In this document: in pieces, positions 52,321 through 62,569 of the stretch | How the letters are laid out: each line of letters begins with the position of its first letter | Position numbering within the stretch: the stretch's first letter is position 1 | Assembly: GCF_030209435.1 (NCBI RefSeq) | Contig: NZ_JARVRX010000001.1 | Location: 372,001 to 436,000, forward strand | Length of the DNA: 64,000 nucleotides | Origin: Mycolicibacterium sp. lyk4-40-TYG-92 | GTDB taxonomy: Bacteria > Actinomycetota > Actinomycetes > Mycobacteriales > Mycobacteriaceae | Direction: 5' to 3' | The notes under the pieces: model-generated | Told to the model about the DNA's origin: nothing | The model's database searches: none | What the model saw: only the letters and a program-made list of their open reading frames with translations | Made by a program: the position numbers and the translations under genes

Positions 52321-55300
52321 TCAGACGGGCTCGGGGACTTTCAGTTCCCGACGCAGGGCGGTGAAGTCGGTGATGGTCTTGGTGGCGACATTGGCGACCG
52401 GCCGGGCGTTGCGGCCGGTGGCCTCGGACTTGGACACCATCACCACGCCGTCGATGTACGGCTGAATCGTGGTGGCGTTCTGCACCGTCGCGACGATCAC
52501 CAGCTGGAAGCCGAACTTGCGGAACGCCTGCAGCGCCTGCGAAGCGAACTGCGGGTCGGACTTGGAGAACGCCTCGTCCAGCATCAACTGCGCGAAAACC
52601 GGCTTGTTGTCGCCGCTTTCGGGGTTCGCCAGGTTGAAGCTGAGCGCCCCGGCCAGGCAGAAGGCCATCAGCTTCTCCTGCTCGCCACCGGAGTTGTCAC
52701 CGGCGTTGCTGTGCGTGCGGATCAGTTCGCCGCTCGCCACGTCCCACTCGGCGCAGTCGAACGTGAACCGGTTCCGCACGTCGAGCGCATCGCGGGTCCA
52801 GGCGCGGTCCTCGGGATTGTTGCCGGCCAACCGGTTTCGCAACCGCAGGATGTCGGCGTACTGCTCGAGGATCGCCTTCTTATCGCCGAGCCCCACCTCG
52901 GCGATGCGCCGGGAGATGGCCTTGACGATGTCGGTCAGTTCGGAGACGGCGACCATGCTGCGCGGGTTGGCGCGCAGCGTCAGGCGGGTGCCGCGGTTGA
53001 ATTCCACCGCGCCTAAACCGGTGTTGACGCGCTCGATCTGTTCACTGATCCGCCGGGTCTCCTGCTCGGCGACGCGGTGCAGGGTCAGGATCGCGTCGGG
53101 CGCCTGCTCGGTGATCAGCCGCATCATGCGGTCGTAGGCGTCGGGCAGCTCACGCTCGTCGATGTGCCGGCAGACCCCGACGTAGTCGTAGATGCGCTCG
53201 TCGAAGTCGTCCGAGTCGTTCGGAATCGCATCCGGGAACGAGGCGTCGAACGTCGCGACGATGCGGGAGAGCTCCTCGTAGGAACGCCGACGGCTCTCGG
53301 TGAGCTGGTCGCGTTCGCGCCGGATGGCCGCGAACAGCGCCTCGCGGTGCGGCTCCGGGTTGAGCAGTTCCAGCGGCACGGGAACGTCAGCGGCATAGCG
53401 GCGCAACAGATCTGTGGCCTGATCTGATACCACGGCCGGGGAGAGCCGGTCCTGCAGGTCCATCAGTTTGGTCCGGCGGGCGTCGAGGTCGTCGCGCCGG
53501 GTCTGGATGGCGCCGCGCCGGGTCATCAGGGTCTGGATGTCGACCCAGCATTCCTCGGCGCGGGCGCTCAATGCCTCGATGTCGGGGTGGTCGGCCAGCA
53601 GCAGCTCGTACTGCTCGCGGAGCCGGTCGGCATGGCCCTCGGCGGTGTCGGTGTCGATCTGGCTCCACTGCGGGAACTGCTCGTAGACGGCCTTGCAGGC
53701 CGCGGCCCGGTCACGCCAGCGCTGTCGTTGTGCGGCAATCTCATCCGCGGCCCGGCGGGCGGAGTTGAACGCCTCCTCGGCCTCGGTGAGCTCGGCGTGC
53801 AGCGCCTCCAGCTTGGCGCTGATGTCGCCCTGATAGATGTACTCGGACGGCTTGATCGGGCGCCGGTCGTCCTTGATGGCCAACCGGTCGGAGTCCTTGT
53901 AGAGGCCCGTGTCGGTGACGGCGCGGCGGAACCGCACGAACACGTCGGGGGTGTCCACACAGATGTGGTCACCGGCCGCGGCGATCACATCGGCGGCCTC
54001 GGCGGCACAGGGATGCTTGGGCTTGACCAGGAACAGCTTGCCCGCCAACGTGTTCGGCTCGGCCTCGCGTCCCGAGGCGCCGGCCCGGACATGGTGCAGC
54101 GCCAGCCGTCCGCGCATGTTGGTCTCGTTGACGAACCGCAGCACCTTGGCGTAGTGCTGATCGGGCACCAGCAGCCGCAGGCCGACCCCGCGCAGCACCT
54201 TCTCGACCGCAAGCCGCCAGCGAGAGTGCTCGGGTTGCAAGTCGAAAAGTTCAGCAACATAGGGTAATTCGGCGGGATCGATGCCGACGCCGGCACAGAT
54301 GTGGTCGCGCATCGTCACGGCGGACTCGGGCAGCGCCGAGCCCACGTGCTCGACGCGCTTGAACTCCTTGGCCGCGTTGTCGCGCAGGATCCGCGCCGAC
54401 TTCTGGGCGTATTCCGCGTCGGTGGACGCATCGCGGCCCCACTCCAGCTTGCCCAGCATCTCGGTGGCCTGCCGGGTGAGCTCCTCACGCAGGTTCCAGA
54501 ATTCGTCGGCCGTGTCGGGCACTTCGACGCCGAGCGCCGCGACCATCTCCTCGTAGGCCGCGCGTCGGCGGGCCACGTCGTCGGCCTGTGCCTCGGCCGC
54601 ATTGACCTGGGCCTGCAGCGGGCCGACATTCGCCGACGCGCCGTTGATCTGGGCGTTGAGCGAATCGCCTTCGGCCTTGGCCAGATTCAGCTGGCGGGTC
54701 AGGTCGGCGTTCTCGTTCTCCAGCTGGTCGATGGTCGCGTCGAGCGTCTCGATCTCCGCGGGGCAGTGCCGCAGCCGCACGTGGTCGGTGTAGGCGCGCA
54801 CCATCGGCAGGTCGACCAGATCGATGATGCCGAGATCGGTTGACTCGGAGGCGTAGCGCACCTGGATGGCCTCGATGTCACCGAGGATCTTGCGCTTGCG
54901 CTGGGCCACCGCGAGCAGCTCACGCGCCTCGACGAGGGGATCGATCTGCTTGAGGGCCTCGGGCAGCCGGGCCAGGCTGTCCGGCTCGTCCAGCATGAAC
55001 TCCCGGACGAACTGCTCAAGCCCACCAACACTTTTCAGCGACTTGGCCTTGCCGAGCAGCTGCTGCGCGGCGTCCGATGCGCGGATGCCGATCGAGGCGT
55101 ACAACTGCGCCAGGTACTGCGACTCGACCTTCGTGGTGAACCGCCAGCCCTGGTTTTCCCCGTCGCTTCGCTCGCTCCGGACACCCTTGAACACCCCAGC
55201 ATCGAATCGGCCCGCGGCCCACCGGTTGCAGACGTCCTCGATGTCCAGGTCGCCGTCGCCGATGACGAAGCGGCTCGACGAGTCCGAACGCGATTCTCCG

Positions 55301-55692
55301 GTCAGCCATTTGAGTACCAGGCCGGTGATGGTGCGGCCGGTGTTACTGGTGTAGGTGACGGCGACCGCGGACCAGGTGGTGCCTTCGCCGCGCAGGTACA
55401 TGACCTGACTGGTGCCGGCCTCGCTGCGCTGGCCCCAGGCGCCGCGGACGTACTTGTCGACGGTGCGCCGGCCCGCACTCGAGCCGGCCGCGGTGTTGTC
55501 GCCGGACGCGTTGAAGTTGCGCCGGTTGAACGGCAGGAAACCGAGTGAAATGGCATCCAGCAGTGACGATTTGCCGCTGCCGGAGCCGCCCGCGACCAAT
55601 GAGCCGCCGGCGCTGAACGGAATGCTGTGATAACCGTCGAACACGCCCCAGTTGATGATCTGGAGCCGGGACAGATGGAACTGCTCAGACAT
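52321..55692 (-). CDS. mksB: SMC-like ATPase MksB/JetC
   Basis: The protein has 1123 residues. Walker A G-G-S-G-S-G-K-S lies at residues 35-42. Long coiled coils surround a central hinge. The C-terminal head has an ABC signature N-S-G-G-E-Q-E-K-L and a Walker B L-M-L-D-E-A-F. This is the MukB-like architecture of MksB (JetC, EptC). Such complexes extrude DNA loops; with JetD/MksG they cleave circular plasmids, without it they act in chromosome packing. The start overlaps the mksE stop by 8 bases (ATGTCTGA). Confidence 0.93.
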   Translation of the reverse strand: MSEQFHLSRLQIINWGVFDGYHSIPFSAGGSLVAGGSGSGKSSLLDAISLGFLPFNRRNFNASGDNTAAGSSAGRRTVDKYVRGAWGQRSEAGTSQVMYLRGEGTTWSAVAVTYTSNTGRTITGLVLKWLTGESRSDSSSRFVIGDGDLDIEDVCNRWAAGRFDAGVFKGVRSERSDGENQGWRFTTKVESQYLAQLYASIGIRASDAAQQLLGKAKSLKSVGGLEQFVREFMLDEPDSLARLPEALKQIDPLVEARELLAVAQRKRKILGDIEAIQVRYASESTDLGIIDLVDLPMVRAYTDHVRLRHCPAEIETLDATIDQLENENADLTRQLNLAKAEGDSLNAQINGASANVGPLQAQVNAAEAQADDVARRRAAYEEMVAALGVEVPDTADEFWNLREELTRQATEMLGKLEWGRDASTDAEYAQKSARILRDNAAKEFKRVEHVGSALPESAVTMRDHICAGVGIDPAELPYVAELFDLQPEHSRWRLAVEKVLRGVGLRLLVPDQHYAKVLRFVNETNMRGRLALHHVRAGASGREAEPNTLAGKLFLVKPKHPCAAEAADVIAAAGDHICVDTPDVFVRFRRAVTDTGLYKDSDRLAIKDDRRPIKPSEYIYQGDISAKLEALHAELTEAEEAFNSARRAADEIAAQRQRWRDRAAACKAVYEQFPQWSQIDTDTAEGHADRLREQYELLLADHPDIEALSARAEECWVDIQTLMTRRGAIQTRRDDLDARRTKLMDLQDRLSPAVVSDQATDLLRRYAADVPVPLELLNPEPHREALFAAIRRERDQLTESRRRSYEELSRIVATFDASFPDAIPNDSDDFDERIYDYVGVCRHIDERELPDAYDRMMRLITEQAPDAILTLHRVAEQETRRISEQIERVNTGLGAVEFNRGTRLTLRANPRSMVAVSELTDIVKAISRRIAEVGLGDKKAILEQYADILRLRNRLAGNNPEDRAWTRDALDVRNRFTFDCAEWDVASGELIRTHSNAGDNSGGEQEKLMAFCLAGALSFNLANPESGDNKPVFAQLMLDEAFSKSDPQFASQALQAFRKFGFQLVIVATVQNATTIQPYIDGVVMVSKSEATGRNARPVANVATKTITDFTALRRELKVPEPV

Positions 55693-56350
55693 CGGCTTCA
55701 GTACCTCCGCCGGTGAGTTGTTCGAACTGCTGCTGCAGCTCGGTGATCACCGAGGCCGTCATCACGGCTGTGATGACGGGGCTCACGGTGTAGCTGTCCT
55801 CGTCGTCACGGCTGCGGCGAAGGATGTCGAGACCCGTCAGCCGGGCGATGGCCGCGTCGATGCGGGCGGTGAAAGTGACTGCGTCACGGTCGGTTTCGTT
55901 CAGCACGCCGCTGAACATGCCGTGCATCTCGTCGCGGGTGATCAGGAAACTCTGGTCGCCGCCGGCGCGCATCAGCTGCGCCAGGTGCAGCGCCAGAATC
56001 GAGTCGTAGGTGCCCAGGGGCTCGCGGCGCAACAGCTTGATGCCCTTGGCCGACTCGTAACGGGCCTGCTCGATGAACGCGATGTCGACGCCTTCGGAGA
56101 TGCGCAGCTGCAGGTCGAGTTCGGACAACCGCACCGACAATTCGTTGCGGTACTCCAGGATCCAGCTGTAGATGTCGCGGTCGGACTCGCTGCTGATGTA
56201 GCGGCGCGTCAGCAGGTGCTGCAGGGCCCAGCAGGCGCGGTCCGGCATGGCGCTCACATCGCCGTCGAACCGCGGCCGACGCTGTCCAGCCACCCGGCTG
56301 GCACCGTCGACCTCGGGCAGGGAGGCGAAATCGATGGGTGAGTCAGTCAT
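55685..56350 (-). CDS. mksE: MksE/JetB accessory subunit (DUF4194)
   Basis: The protein has 221 residues from the ATG at 56350, which overlaps the mksF stop by 8 bases (ATGACTGA). It has the DUF4194 winged-helix pattern: [16 protein letters not shown] near residue 40 and [11 protein letters not shown] near 75. It corresponds to KITE subunits that bind the kleisin MksF and the MksB heads. The acidic end (D-D-E-D-S-Y) and gene order confirm the assignment. Confidence 0.9.
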   Translation of the reverse strand: MTDSPIDFASLPEVDGASRVAGQRRPRFDGDVSAMPDRACWALQHLLTRRYISSESDRDIYSWILEYRNELSVRLSELDLQLRISEGVDIAFIEQARYESAKGIKLLRREPLGTYDSILALHLAQLMRAGGDQSFLITRDEMHGMFSGVLNETDRDAVTFTARIDAAIARLTGLDILRRSRDDEDSYTVSPVITAVMTASVITELQQQFEQLTGGGTEADV

Positions 56351-57824
56351 GAAGGGCTCCCGCCACGGCAACAGGCTCGGTGAACATCAGATACGGCACC
56401 TCGATCTCGCGGTCGCGACCGTCGAGCGAACGGAAACGCACCGACATGGTGTCGTCACTCGGGTCTCCTGGCCCTCCGGGTTGTTTGAGCGCCCACGACC
56501 ACAACACGATGACGTGGCCCAGGTACGCCGAATCGAGCATCTCGACCGCCTCGGCCAGGGACACCGGGCGGCGCGCGACTGCGGCATTGAGCATCTCGGA
56601 CATCGCGGGTGCGTCGACCTGGGTGGTCAGGGCCGCGAAGGTGGACAGGTCGACGTCGCCCTGCGCCGCCTCGGCGGTCTTGGGCGCCGACAGGTCGCCG
56701 ATCTTGAAGCTCAGCGCGCCGATCGAGCTGATCGTGTGCCGGGCCAGTGGGACCTCGATGTCCAGCCGGGAGTCGGTGAGCGACGACTTCAGCAGCGTCC
56801 GGGCCGCGCCGATGGCCTCGCCCAGCTGGCGGGCGACACCACGGCTGGACTCCATGGTGCCGAACGCGGTGAATCGCTTGACCCGCTGCGCGCAGCGCTG
56901 CTGGATGCGTTCGACCTCGTCGATCTGGTGGCCGATCAACTCGAAGAACCCGGCCATCACCTTGCGCAGCGCCGGGTCCAGGTCGGGCAATGCGGAGGCG
57001 ACAACCGCGATATCCGATTCGAACTCTCTGCGCTGGTCGGGGTCGTTGATCATCCGCAGGAACGCCCGGTGCGAATCGCGGCCCGCCGAATCCCATGCCG
57101 CCTGGTAGTCGGCGTACATCTGGCGCTGCCGGTCGCGGTACTCGATGTTGGTGTCGATCGGATCGTCCAGCGCCTGCGTGGCCTGCTCGATCATGGTGCC
57201 GTAGAGGCCGATGTCGGTGATCAGCCGTTCCATCTGCAGCGCAATGGCGCGGGCTTCGTCGTACATGTCGGTGACGTCGGGCTCGGGGCGCAGGCCCGCT
57301 TCCAGCTCGTCGAGTTCGCGGTGCAGCGCGGCGATCTCGGCTTCGATGCCGGCCCGGATGCGGTCGGGGTCATTGCCGGCGCGGGTGGCGATCTGACGCA
57401 TGCGCGACGCGATGCCCGCGATCGATCCACCGGTGGCGATGCTGTCGCCGCGGCGCATGCCGCGGACGAAGTCGAGGGCGCGACGGGCGTCCTGCGTCAG
57501 GTAACAGACGTTGCGGGCGAAATCGCCCGAGCCGCTCCGTTGATCCACGACCCGGTGTACCCAGCCCTGGCTGGCCCACGACTTGATCAGTGCGAGGCCG
57601 GACTGTCCGAGCTGGTCGTCGGTCTCGCCGAGCGTCGCCAGATCGCGCTCCAGCCGGACCACCAAGTCGGTCTCGGCGATCGTGCCGCCACTGAGGTGGC
57701 GCTCCATCAAAGTGGCGTAGACGCCGAGGTTGTTGGTCGCCAGCAGCCGGACTGCGCGCGAGCCCTGAACGTCACGGTTGAGTTCGAGCAACTCGGCGGC
57801 CGACAGCGCCGCATTCTCTTGCAC
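56343..57824 (-). CDS. mksF: MksF/JetA kleisin subunit (DUF3375)
   Basis: The protein has 493 residues from the GTG at 57824, which follows GGAAGGGG; the longer open frame upstream has no such site. It is the DUF3375 family kleisin, with a N-terminal winged helix (about 1-130, L-E-R-D-L-A-T-L), a long helical middle (200-300) and a C-terminal winged helix containing Y-L-G-H-V-I-V-L-W-S-W-A. It bridges the two MksB heads and binds MksE. It is the first gene of the five-gene operon. Confidence 0.9.
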   Translation of the reverse strand: MQENAALSAAELLELNRDVQGSRAVRLLATNNLGVYATLMERHLSGGTIAETDLVVRLERDLATLGETDDQLGQSGLALIKSWASQGWVHRVVDQRSGSGDFARNVCYLTQDARRALDFVRGMRRGDSIATGGSIAGIASRMRQIATRAGNDPDRIRAGIEAEIAALHRELDELEAGLRPEPDVTDMYDEARAIALQMERLITDIGLYGTMIEQATQALDDPIDTNIEYRDRQRQMYADYQAAWDSAGRDSHRAFLRMINDPDQRREFESDIAVVASALPDLDPALRKVMAGFFELIGHQIDEVERIQQRCAQRVKRFTAFGTMESSRGVARQLGEAIGAARTLLKSSLTDSRLDIEVPLARHTISSIGALSFKIGDLSAPKTAEAAQGDVDLSTFAALTTQVDAPAMSEMLNAAVARRPVSLAEAVEMLDSAYLGHVIVLWSWALKQPGGPGDPSDDTMSVRFRSLDGRDREIEVPYLMFTEPVAVAGALHD

Positions 57825-58450
57825 CCGCAACCCCTTCCAATGCCGATCCAAGATACTTGGCGAAGTGGCGGCCGGCATCGGCGGTCGTGCCCCGCGGGGC
57901 CCCGAAAGCCGATTGCCGAGATTGCCCGGGACCGGCAGTCCCACATGTTGTCTCACAATGTGGACGCCGGCCGAGGCCTCGGCCGGTTGTCATGCGGGTG
58001 GCCGCAGCAATTGCGTTGATGTGTCGGCGGGCTCGGTGTCCGATTTGCCCGGCAGGGGCATCGGCCGTCCCGGTCGAGTTCACGGGACCGCACCGGTCTC
58101 TGTGAGATTCCGGTCACGATCATCATTCGATGTGGTCTCGGTCACGACAAAAAATCGCGTCTGAGCATTACTAATCGGAATATGTCTGGCTGGCGCAGCG
58201 GCGGATCCGCCGCTGCGCCGAGGGTGGGTTCGACGGCGTAAATGGGTTTGCCGACTGGCCATTTGCCCGGAAGGTTAGCGTGCCTATGAACGGTGCCTTA
58301 CCGGCTAATACGCAAACGAGCTTGGTGCAGCCTGTGAGCGCCGTGTCGTCGCTATCGATTCGTTACGACTTCGTCAAAAACTCTGGATTAACTCGGTTAC
58401 TCGTCGGTAAATTACCCGCCAGTAAGCAAGCCGACCCGAGGAGTCACTTC
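57825..58450 (+). other. Divergent intergenic region between mksF and porin-like genes
   Basis: No gene is supported here; the ORFs crossing it lack ribosome-binding sites. It contains a 20-base perfect palindrome made of CCGGCCGAGG and its complement (57967-57986), without a loop. An AT-rich patch (ATTACTAATCGGAATATG, near 58168) and the segment before the ATG at 58451 may hold promoters for the porin-like gene. Confidence 0.4.
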
Positions 58451-59953
58451 ATGAATGTTGCGGTTCGTCGCCATACCAAGGCGGGTATCTGCGCGGCGAC
58501 AACGGCAGCCATTGTGGTCAGCCCGCTGTTGCCGTCAGTTCCCGCCGCCGCGCATCTCCCCGCGCTGCCCTCGGTCAGCAACGCGGCGGTGCAGCTGACT
58601 GCGGCGTACAACCCGCTGCAGCCGTGGCTCGACGCGTTCCACACCGCATCGGCGAATGCGGGCAGAATCGGCGAGGCGTTCTCCGAGGCGCCGGCCGTGT
58701 TGCTGCAGCAGTTCCTGGCGAATCAGATCAGCCATGTCGGGGCCATCCTGCAGAACCCCGGCAACATCGGCGCCGTGATCCAGGACGTCGGGCAGAACGT
58801 GAAGTCGGCAATCACCGCCGCGACGCTGCTGGGCACCAAGCCTGAGGACTGGACCATCGCCGGTTCGAATGACGTCTGGCACGGCCTGGTCGCGCAGATG
58901 CTCCCGAACATGCTCCCGACCGCCGGCAATCCGCAGGCGTCCGCGATCGTCACGCAGGTGGTCAACGTGCTGGCATCACCGCTCAGTGGCGTGCTGATGG
59001 GTTTGGTGGGCCCCGGCATCAGCCCGGTGGTGGCGCTGGTCAACAGCATCACCAAGATCGCGACCTCGCTCGCCGCAGGTGACGCGATGACCGCAGCGCA
59101 GGCCGCCATCAACATTCCCGCGGCCATGGTGAACGGCTTCCTCAACGGGGCCAACCTGAACCTGGATGTGCTGGCGCCGCTGATCACCAAGACCATGCCT
59201 GCCGGCAACGAGCTGCAGAAACTCAACATCCAGTTCGGTGGCCTGTTCACCGCCGGGGTGACGGGCATGGACATGACCGGCATCGGCGGCTCGATCCTGA
59301 ACTCTCTGGGACTGACGGCCGAAACGGTGCTCGCCCCCGGATTTCCGTTGGAGATCACCGGCCAGGGCATCGGGCCGATCGGTGCGCTCGTGAACCTCAG
59401 CCACCTGCTGGCCAAGGCCATCGGCTGGAGCGGCACCGGCAATCCGCTCGCGCCCAAGACCACCGCCGATCCTGCTGCTACGCAGGTTTCGGTGACCAAG
59501 GCAGCGACGGACAACTCGATCACCTCGATCCCGCAGCCTGCCTTGGCGGTGACTCCGGTGAAGACCACGGTGTCGGAGTCGTCGGAAACTTCCGCCAAGC
59601 CGGCAGCTCCGGCCAAGTCGGAGGCGCCGGCCACGCCGGCCACGCCCGCGACTCCAGCGACGCCCGCGACGCCGGCCACTTCGGCGACCCCGGCGAAGAC
59701 CGACAACCAGAAGTCGGATGACCAGACGACGGAGTCGACCAAGTCGGAGACGACGAAGGCGGACACGAAGCCGGAGACGACGAAGTCCGAGGCCAAGAAG
59801 TCCGAATCGAAGAAGCCGAGCAAGCAGCAGTCGGAGAAACCGAAGCCCGTGAAGAAGCCGGCGCCGGCGAAAGAAACTGCCGGCCAAGGTGGTTCGACTC
59901 ACGGCGCCGACGGTGGCGCCGTGTCGCACACCTCGGGCGCTGCGAGCAAGTAA
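58451..59953 (+). CDS. Secreted porin-like protein (GjpA-like) with Pro/Ala/Lys-rich tail, copy 1
   Basis: The protein has 500 residues from the ATG at 58451, which follows GAGGAG. A signal peptide (R-R-H-T-K-A-G-I-C-A-A-T-T-A-A) is cleaved near residue 34. The core, residues 40-330, has the pattern L-T-A-A-Y-N-P-L-Q-P-W, V-L-L-Q-Q-F-L-A-N-Q and F-L-N-G-A-N-L-N-L of proteins named outer membrane porin GjpA in mycobacteria. The last 150 residues are low complexity: A-T-P repeats, then Lys/Ser/Glu-rich segments resembling the HBHA lysine tail. Mycomembrane or surface location is likely. Pore activity is not demonstrated for this branch. Confidence 0.75.
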   Translation: MNVAVRRHTKAGICAATTAAIVVSPLLPSVPAAAHLPALPSVSNAAVQLTAAYNPLQPWLDAFHTASANAGRIGEAFSEAPAVLLQQFLANQISHVGAILQNPGNIGAVIQDVGQNVKSAITAATLLGTKPEDWTIAGSNDVWHGLVAQMLPNMLPTAGNPQASAIVTQVVNVLASPLSGVLMGLVGPGISPVVALVNSITKIATSLAAGDAMTAAQAAINIPAAMVNGFLNGANLNLDVLAPLITKTMPAGNELQKLNIQFGGLFTAGVTGMDMTGIGGSILNSLGLTAETVLAPGFPLEITGQGIGPIGALVNLSHLLAKAIGWSGTGNPLAPKTTADPAATQVSVTKAATDNSITSIPQPALAVTPVKTTVSESSETSAKPAAPAKSEAPATPATPATPATPATPATSATPAKTDNQKSDDQTTESTKSETTKADTKPETTKSEAKKSESKKPSKQQSEKPKPVKKPAPAKETAGQGGSTHGADGGAVSHTSGAASK

Positions 59954-60085
59954 GTCAACGATCGGTGCGCCTGCCTGCTCGGGGGAGGCCCGCCGGTTCC
60001 CGCCGGAAAATCCTCCGCCGATCACCCGAGCACTTTTGTCCTGCCCAAATCAAGCCAATCAACTCGTGTAGAGGGAGTCGTTCTC

Positions 60086-61627
60086 ATGGATTCAGCGGTC
60101 CGTCGCCATACCAAGGCCGGTATCTGCGCAGCGACCACGGCGGCCGTCGTGGTGAGCCCACTGCTGGCGTCGGCACCTGCCTCCGTCAAGCTTCCGGCGC
60201 TGCCGTCGGTCAGCACCGCCGCAGTGCAGCTGACCGCGGCATACAACCCGCTGCAGCCGTGGCAGGACGCGTTCAAGACCGCCGCAGCGAACGCGGGACG
60301 CATCGGTGATGCCGTCTCCGAGGCTCCGGCGGTGCTGCTGCAGCAGTTCCTGGCGAATCAGATCAACCACGTCGGAGCGGTGTTGCAGAACCCCGGCAAC
60401 ATCGGCGCCGTGCTCGGCGAGATCGGGCACAACGTGCAGTCGGCGATCACCGCCGCCACGTTGCTGGGCACCGACCCCGGAAACAACTCGCAGTCCGTCG
60501 ACTCGAACGATGGTTTCCACTTCATCCTGCTGCAGGTGATTCCGAAGTTGCTTCCGACGGCATCGAACGCCATGGCCAACCGGGTCGTGCAGGAAGTGTT
60601 CAACTTCCTGGCATCGCCGCTGAGCGGGGTCCTGATCGGCCTGGCAGGACCGGCGATCAGCCCGGCGGTGGCGCTGGCGAACAGTCTCACCAGCATCGGT
60701 GCGTCCCTGTCGCAAGGCGACGCGGCGAAAGCGCTGCAGACCGCCATCAACATTCCGGCGGCCATGGTGAACGGCTTCCTCAACGGCGCCAATCTGAATC
60801 TCGACCTGGTGGCGCAGGTGATCAACAAGACGATCCCCCTCAGCGACAATGCCGTCGTCAAGGCGCTCAACATCCAGTTCGGCGGCCTGTTCACCGCCGG
60901 TTCGACTGGCTGGGACCAGATGGGCCTCGGTGGCTCGATCCTGAACTCACTCGGACAGACCGTCTACGCCGACATCATCGGGACGGACCTGCAGATCGAC
61001 GGTCTGGGCATCGGGCCTATCGGCGCCATGGTGTCGCTCGGCCGCATCCTGGCCAAGGCCATCGGCTGGAGCGGTACCGGTAATCCGTTGGCCCCCAAGG
61101 CTGCTGCCGAGCCGGCTGCTGCGACGACCCAGGTCTCGGTGACCAAGGCCGCTACCGACAACTCGATCACCTCGATCCCGCAGCCCGCGCTGGCCGTGTC
61201 GCCGGCCAAGGCGACCTCGGCGCAGGCCCCGGAGACGGCGGCAAAGCCTGAGGCGCCCGCCAAGTCGGAGACTCCCGCGACACCGGCCACCCCGGCTACT
61301 CCCGCGACACCGGCCACTCCGGCCACGCCCGCGACTCCGTCGAAGTCGGATGACACGAAGACCGACGCGACGAAGCCCGACGCGACGAAGCCCGGCACGA
61401 CGAAGCCCGACACGACGAAGCCCGACACGACGAAGCCCGACACGACGAAGCCCGACACGACAAAGTCCGAGACGACAAAGTCGGAGACCAAGAAGTCCGA
61501 GTCGAAGAAGCCGGGCAAGCAGAAGTCGGAGAAGTCCGAGAAGCCGAAGCCTGCGAAGAAGCCGGCGTCGGCGAAATCCACTGCAGGCCAGGGTGGTTCG
61601 GACCACAGTGGGAGTGACTCGCACTAA
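60086..61627 (+). CDS. Secreted porin-like protein (GjpA-like), copy 2
   Basis: This 513-residue protein is the tandem paralogue of the previous gene, 132 bases downstream, with GAGGGAG before its ATG. The signal peptide and the core (residues 35-330) are closely similar. The insert near 130-145 differs (D-P-G-N-N-S-Q-S-V-D against K-P-E-D-W-T-I-A-G). The tail again starts with A-T-P repeats but continues with D-T-T-K-P repeats (about 61391-61470, unit 15 bases) before the lysine-rich end. The core is conserved and the tails diverge. Confidence 0.75.
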   Translation: MDSAVRRHTKAGICAATTAAVVVSPLLASAPASVKLPALPSVSTAAVQLTAAYNPLQPWQDAFKTAAANAGRIGDAVSEAPAVLLQQFLANQINHVGAVLQNPGNIGAVLGEIGHNVQSAITAATLLGTDPGNNSQSVDSNDGFHFILLQVIPKLLPTASNAMANRVVQEVFNFLASPLSGVLIGLAGPAISPAVALANSLTSIGASLSQGDAAKALQTAINIPAAMVNGFLNGANLNLDLVAQVINKTIPLSDNAVVKALNIQFGGLFTAGSTGWDQMGLGGSILNSLGQTVYADIIGTDLQIDGLGIGPIGAMVSLGRILAKAIGWSGTGNPLAPKAAAEPAAATTQVSVTKAATDNSITSIPQPALAVSPAKATSAQAPETAAKPEAPAKSETPATPATPATPATPATPATPATPSKSDDTKTDATKPDATKPGTTKPDTTKPDTTKPDTTKPDTTKSETTKSETKKSESKKPGKQKSEKSEKPKPAKKPASAKSTAGQGGSDHSGSDSH

Positions 61628-61696
61628 CCGGTACCTGCCGAGGCCACGGTTTCCCGGGCGCCGACGATGTCGCGCGGGAGGCCGTGGTTTCGGCGT

Positions 61697-62569
61697 TTAC
61701 AGGAGCACGTACCGAGACCGGTGGTGCAGCCGGAAACCCATCGCCTCGGCCAGTGCGATCGCCGGTGCGTTGGCTTCGGGAACCCGGACGTAGGCGTGCG
61801 TCGCACCGCGGCCGGCGGCCCACGTCAGCAACTCCGCGCAGACGGCGCGGCCGAGTCCGCGGCGGCGCTCCGGTTCGAGTACCACGACGTCGGACAGTCC
61901 GGCCCACACCCTGCCGTCGGGCGCCGTGGTCACCGCGACCCGCCCGACGGCGGCGTCGGCCACCGTGGCGAACGCCACGTCTCCGTCGACGACGGCGCTG
62001 AGCACGTCGACGGGCACGTCCTGTCCGTGAATCTGCAGCCACCGGGCATCCGGGTGCGACGGCAGTGCCGCACCCGCGCCGCCCGGCAACTCGACAGTCA
62101 GCACGCGGTTGGGCTCGATACCCTCGGAGCGAACCGGCAGCAGCCGCTCCGGCAGCGCCACCCACGGTTGCAGCCCGCGTGCGCCGTACCAGTCGTTGAT
62201 TGCCGGCAGGGCCGTCAGGTCCGACGAAAAAAGCAGCGGCACAGCCGAATTGGTGTGCATGCCCGTGCCGCCGGCGCGCAGCAGCCAGCCGTCGACCCAG
62301 TGCTGCTCGGTACCGGGCCAGGCCAGCGCGGCGGCGTGTTCGACCGCGCGGATCTCTGAATTGCGCACCGGGGCGTGCGACAGCTCGCGCACCGACATCA
62401 CAGCGGCAGGGCTGATCTCGATGCGCTCACCCGATTTGGTGCGCACGACCACCAGCGGGGTGAGCGCCTCGAGGTGGCCGACGACGTCGGTGAAGGCCTC
62501 GGATTCGGGGCCGACGTCCGGCGCGGGCAACCGGTAGCGCAGTGAGACGCGGCTACCGACCGAAGGCAT
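61697..62569 (-). CDS. GNAT acetyltransferase (Rv0428c-like)
   Basis: The protein has 290 residues from the ATG that shares a base with the def stop. The C-terminal half has the GNAT acetyl-CoA site R-R-R-G-L-G-R-A near 245 and the final Y-V-R-V-P-E-A-N-A-P-A-I-A-L-A-E-A-M-G-F pattern. The N-terminal part of about 100 residues has a DUF-like beta fold (S-R-V-S-L-R-Y-R-L, V-V-V-R-T-K-S-G). The order GNAT-def is conserved in M. tuberculosis (Rv0428c-Rv0429c). The substrate is unknown. Confidence 0.85.
   Translation of the reverse strand: MPSVGSRVSLRYRLPAPDVGPESEAFTDVVGHLEALTPLVVVRTKSGERIEISPAAVMSVRELSHAPVRNSEIRAVEHAAALAWPGTEQHWVDGWLLRAGGTGMHTNSAVPLLFSSDLTALPAINDWYGARGLQPWVALPERLLPVRSEGIEPNRVLTVELPGGAGAALPSHPDARWLQIHGQDVPVDVLSAVVDGDVAFATVADAAVGRVAVTTAPDGRVWAGLSDVVVLEPERRRGLGRAVCAELLTWAAGRGATHAYVRVPEANAPAIALAEAMGFRLHHRSRYVLL

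Noticed and set aside
51525..57824. Complete Wadjet plasmid-defence system
   Set aside because: No JetD/MksG (DUF3322/DUF2220) gene is present next to mksB, so a full defence system cannot be claimed from this window.
57967..57986. Terminator at the 20-base palindrome
   Set aside because: It has no loop and lies upstream of both divergent genes, where a terminator is not expected.
56247..58019. 590-codon plus-strand ORF opposite mksF
   Set aside because: Shadow of the DUF3375 gene; the minus strand has the conserved operon structure with coupled starts.
58098..58120. CRP-like site TGTGA...TCAC upstream of the porin-like gene
   Set aside because: The half-sites are 8 bases apart instead of 6, and the match is no better than expected by chance.
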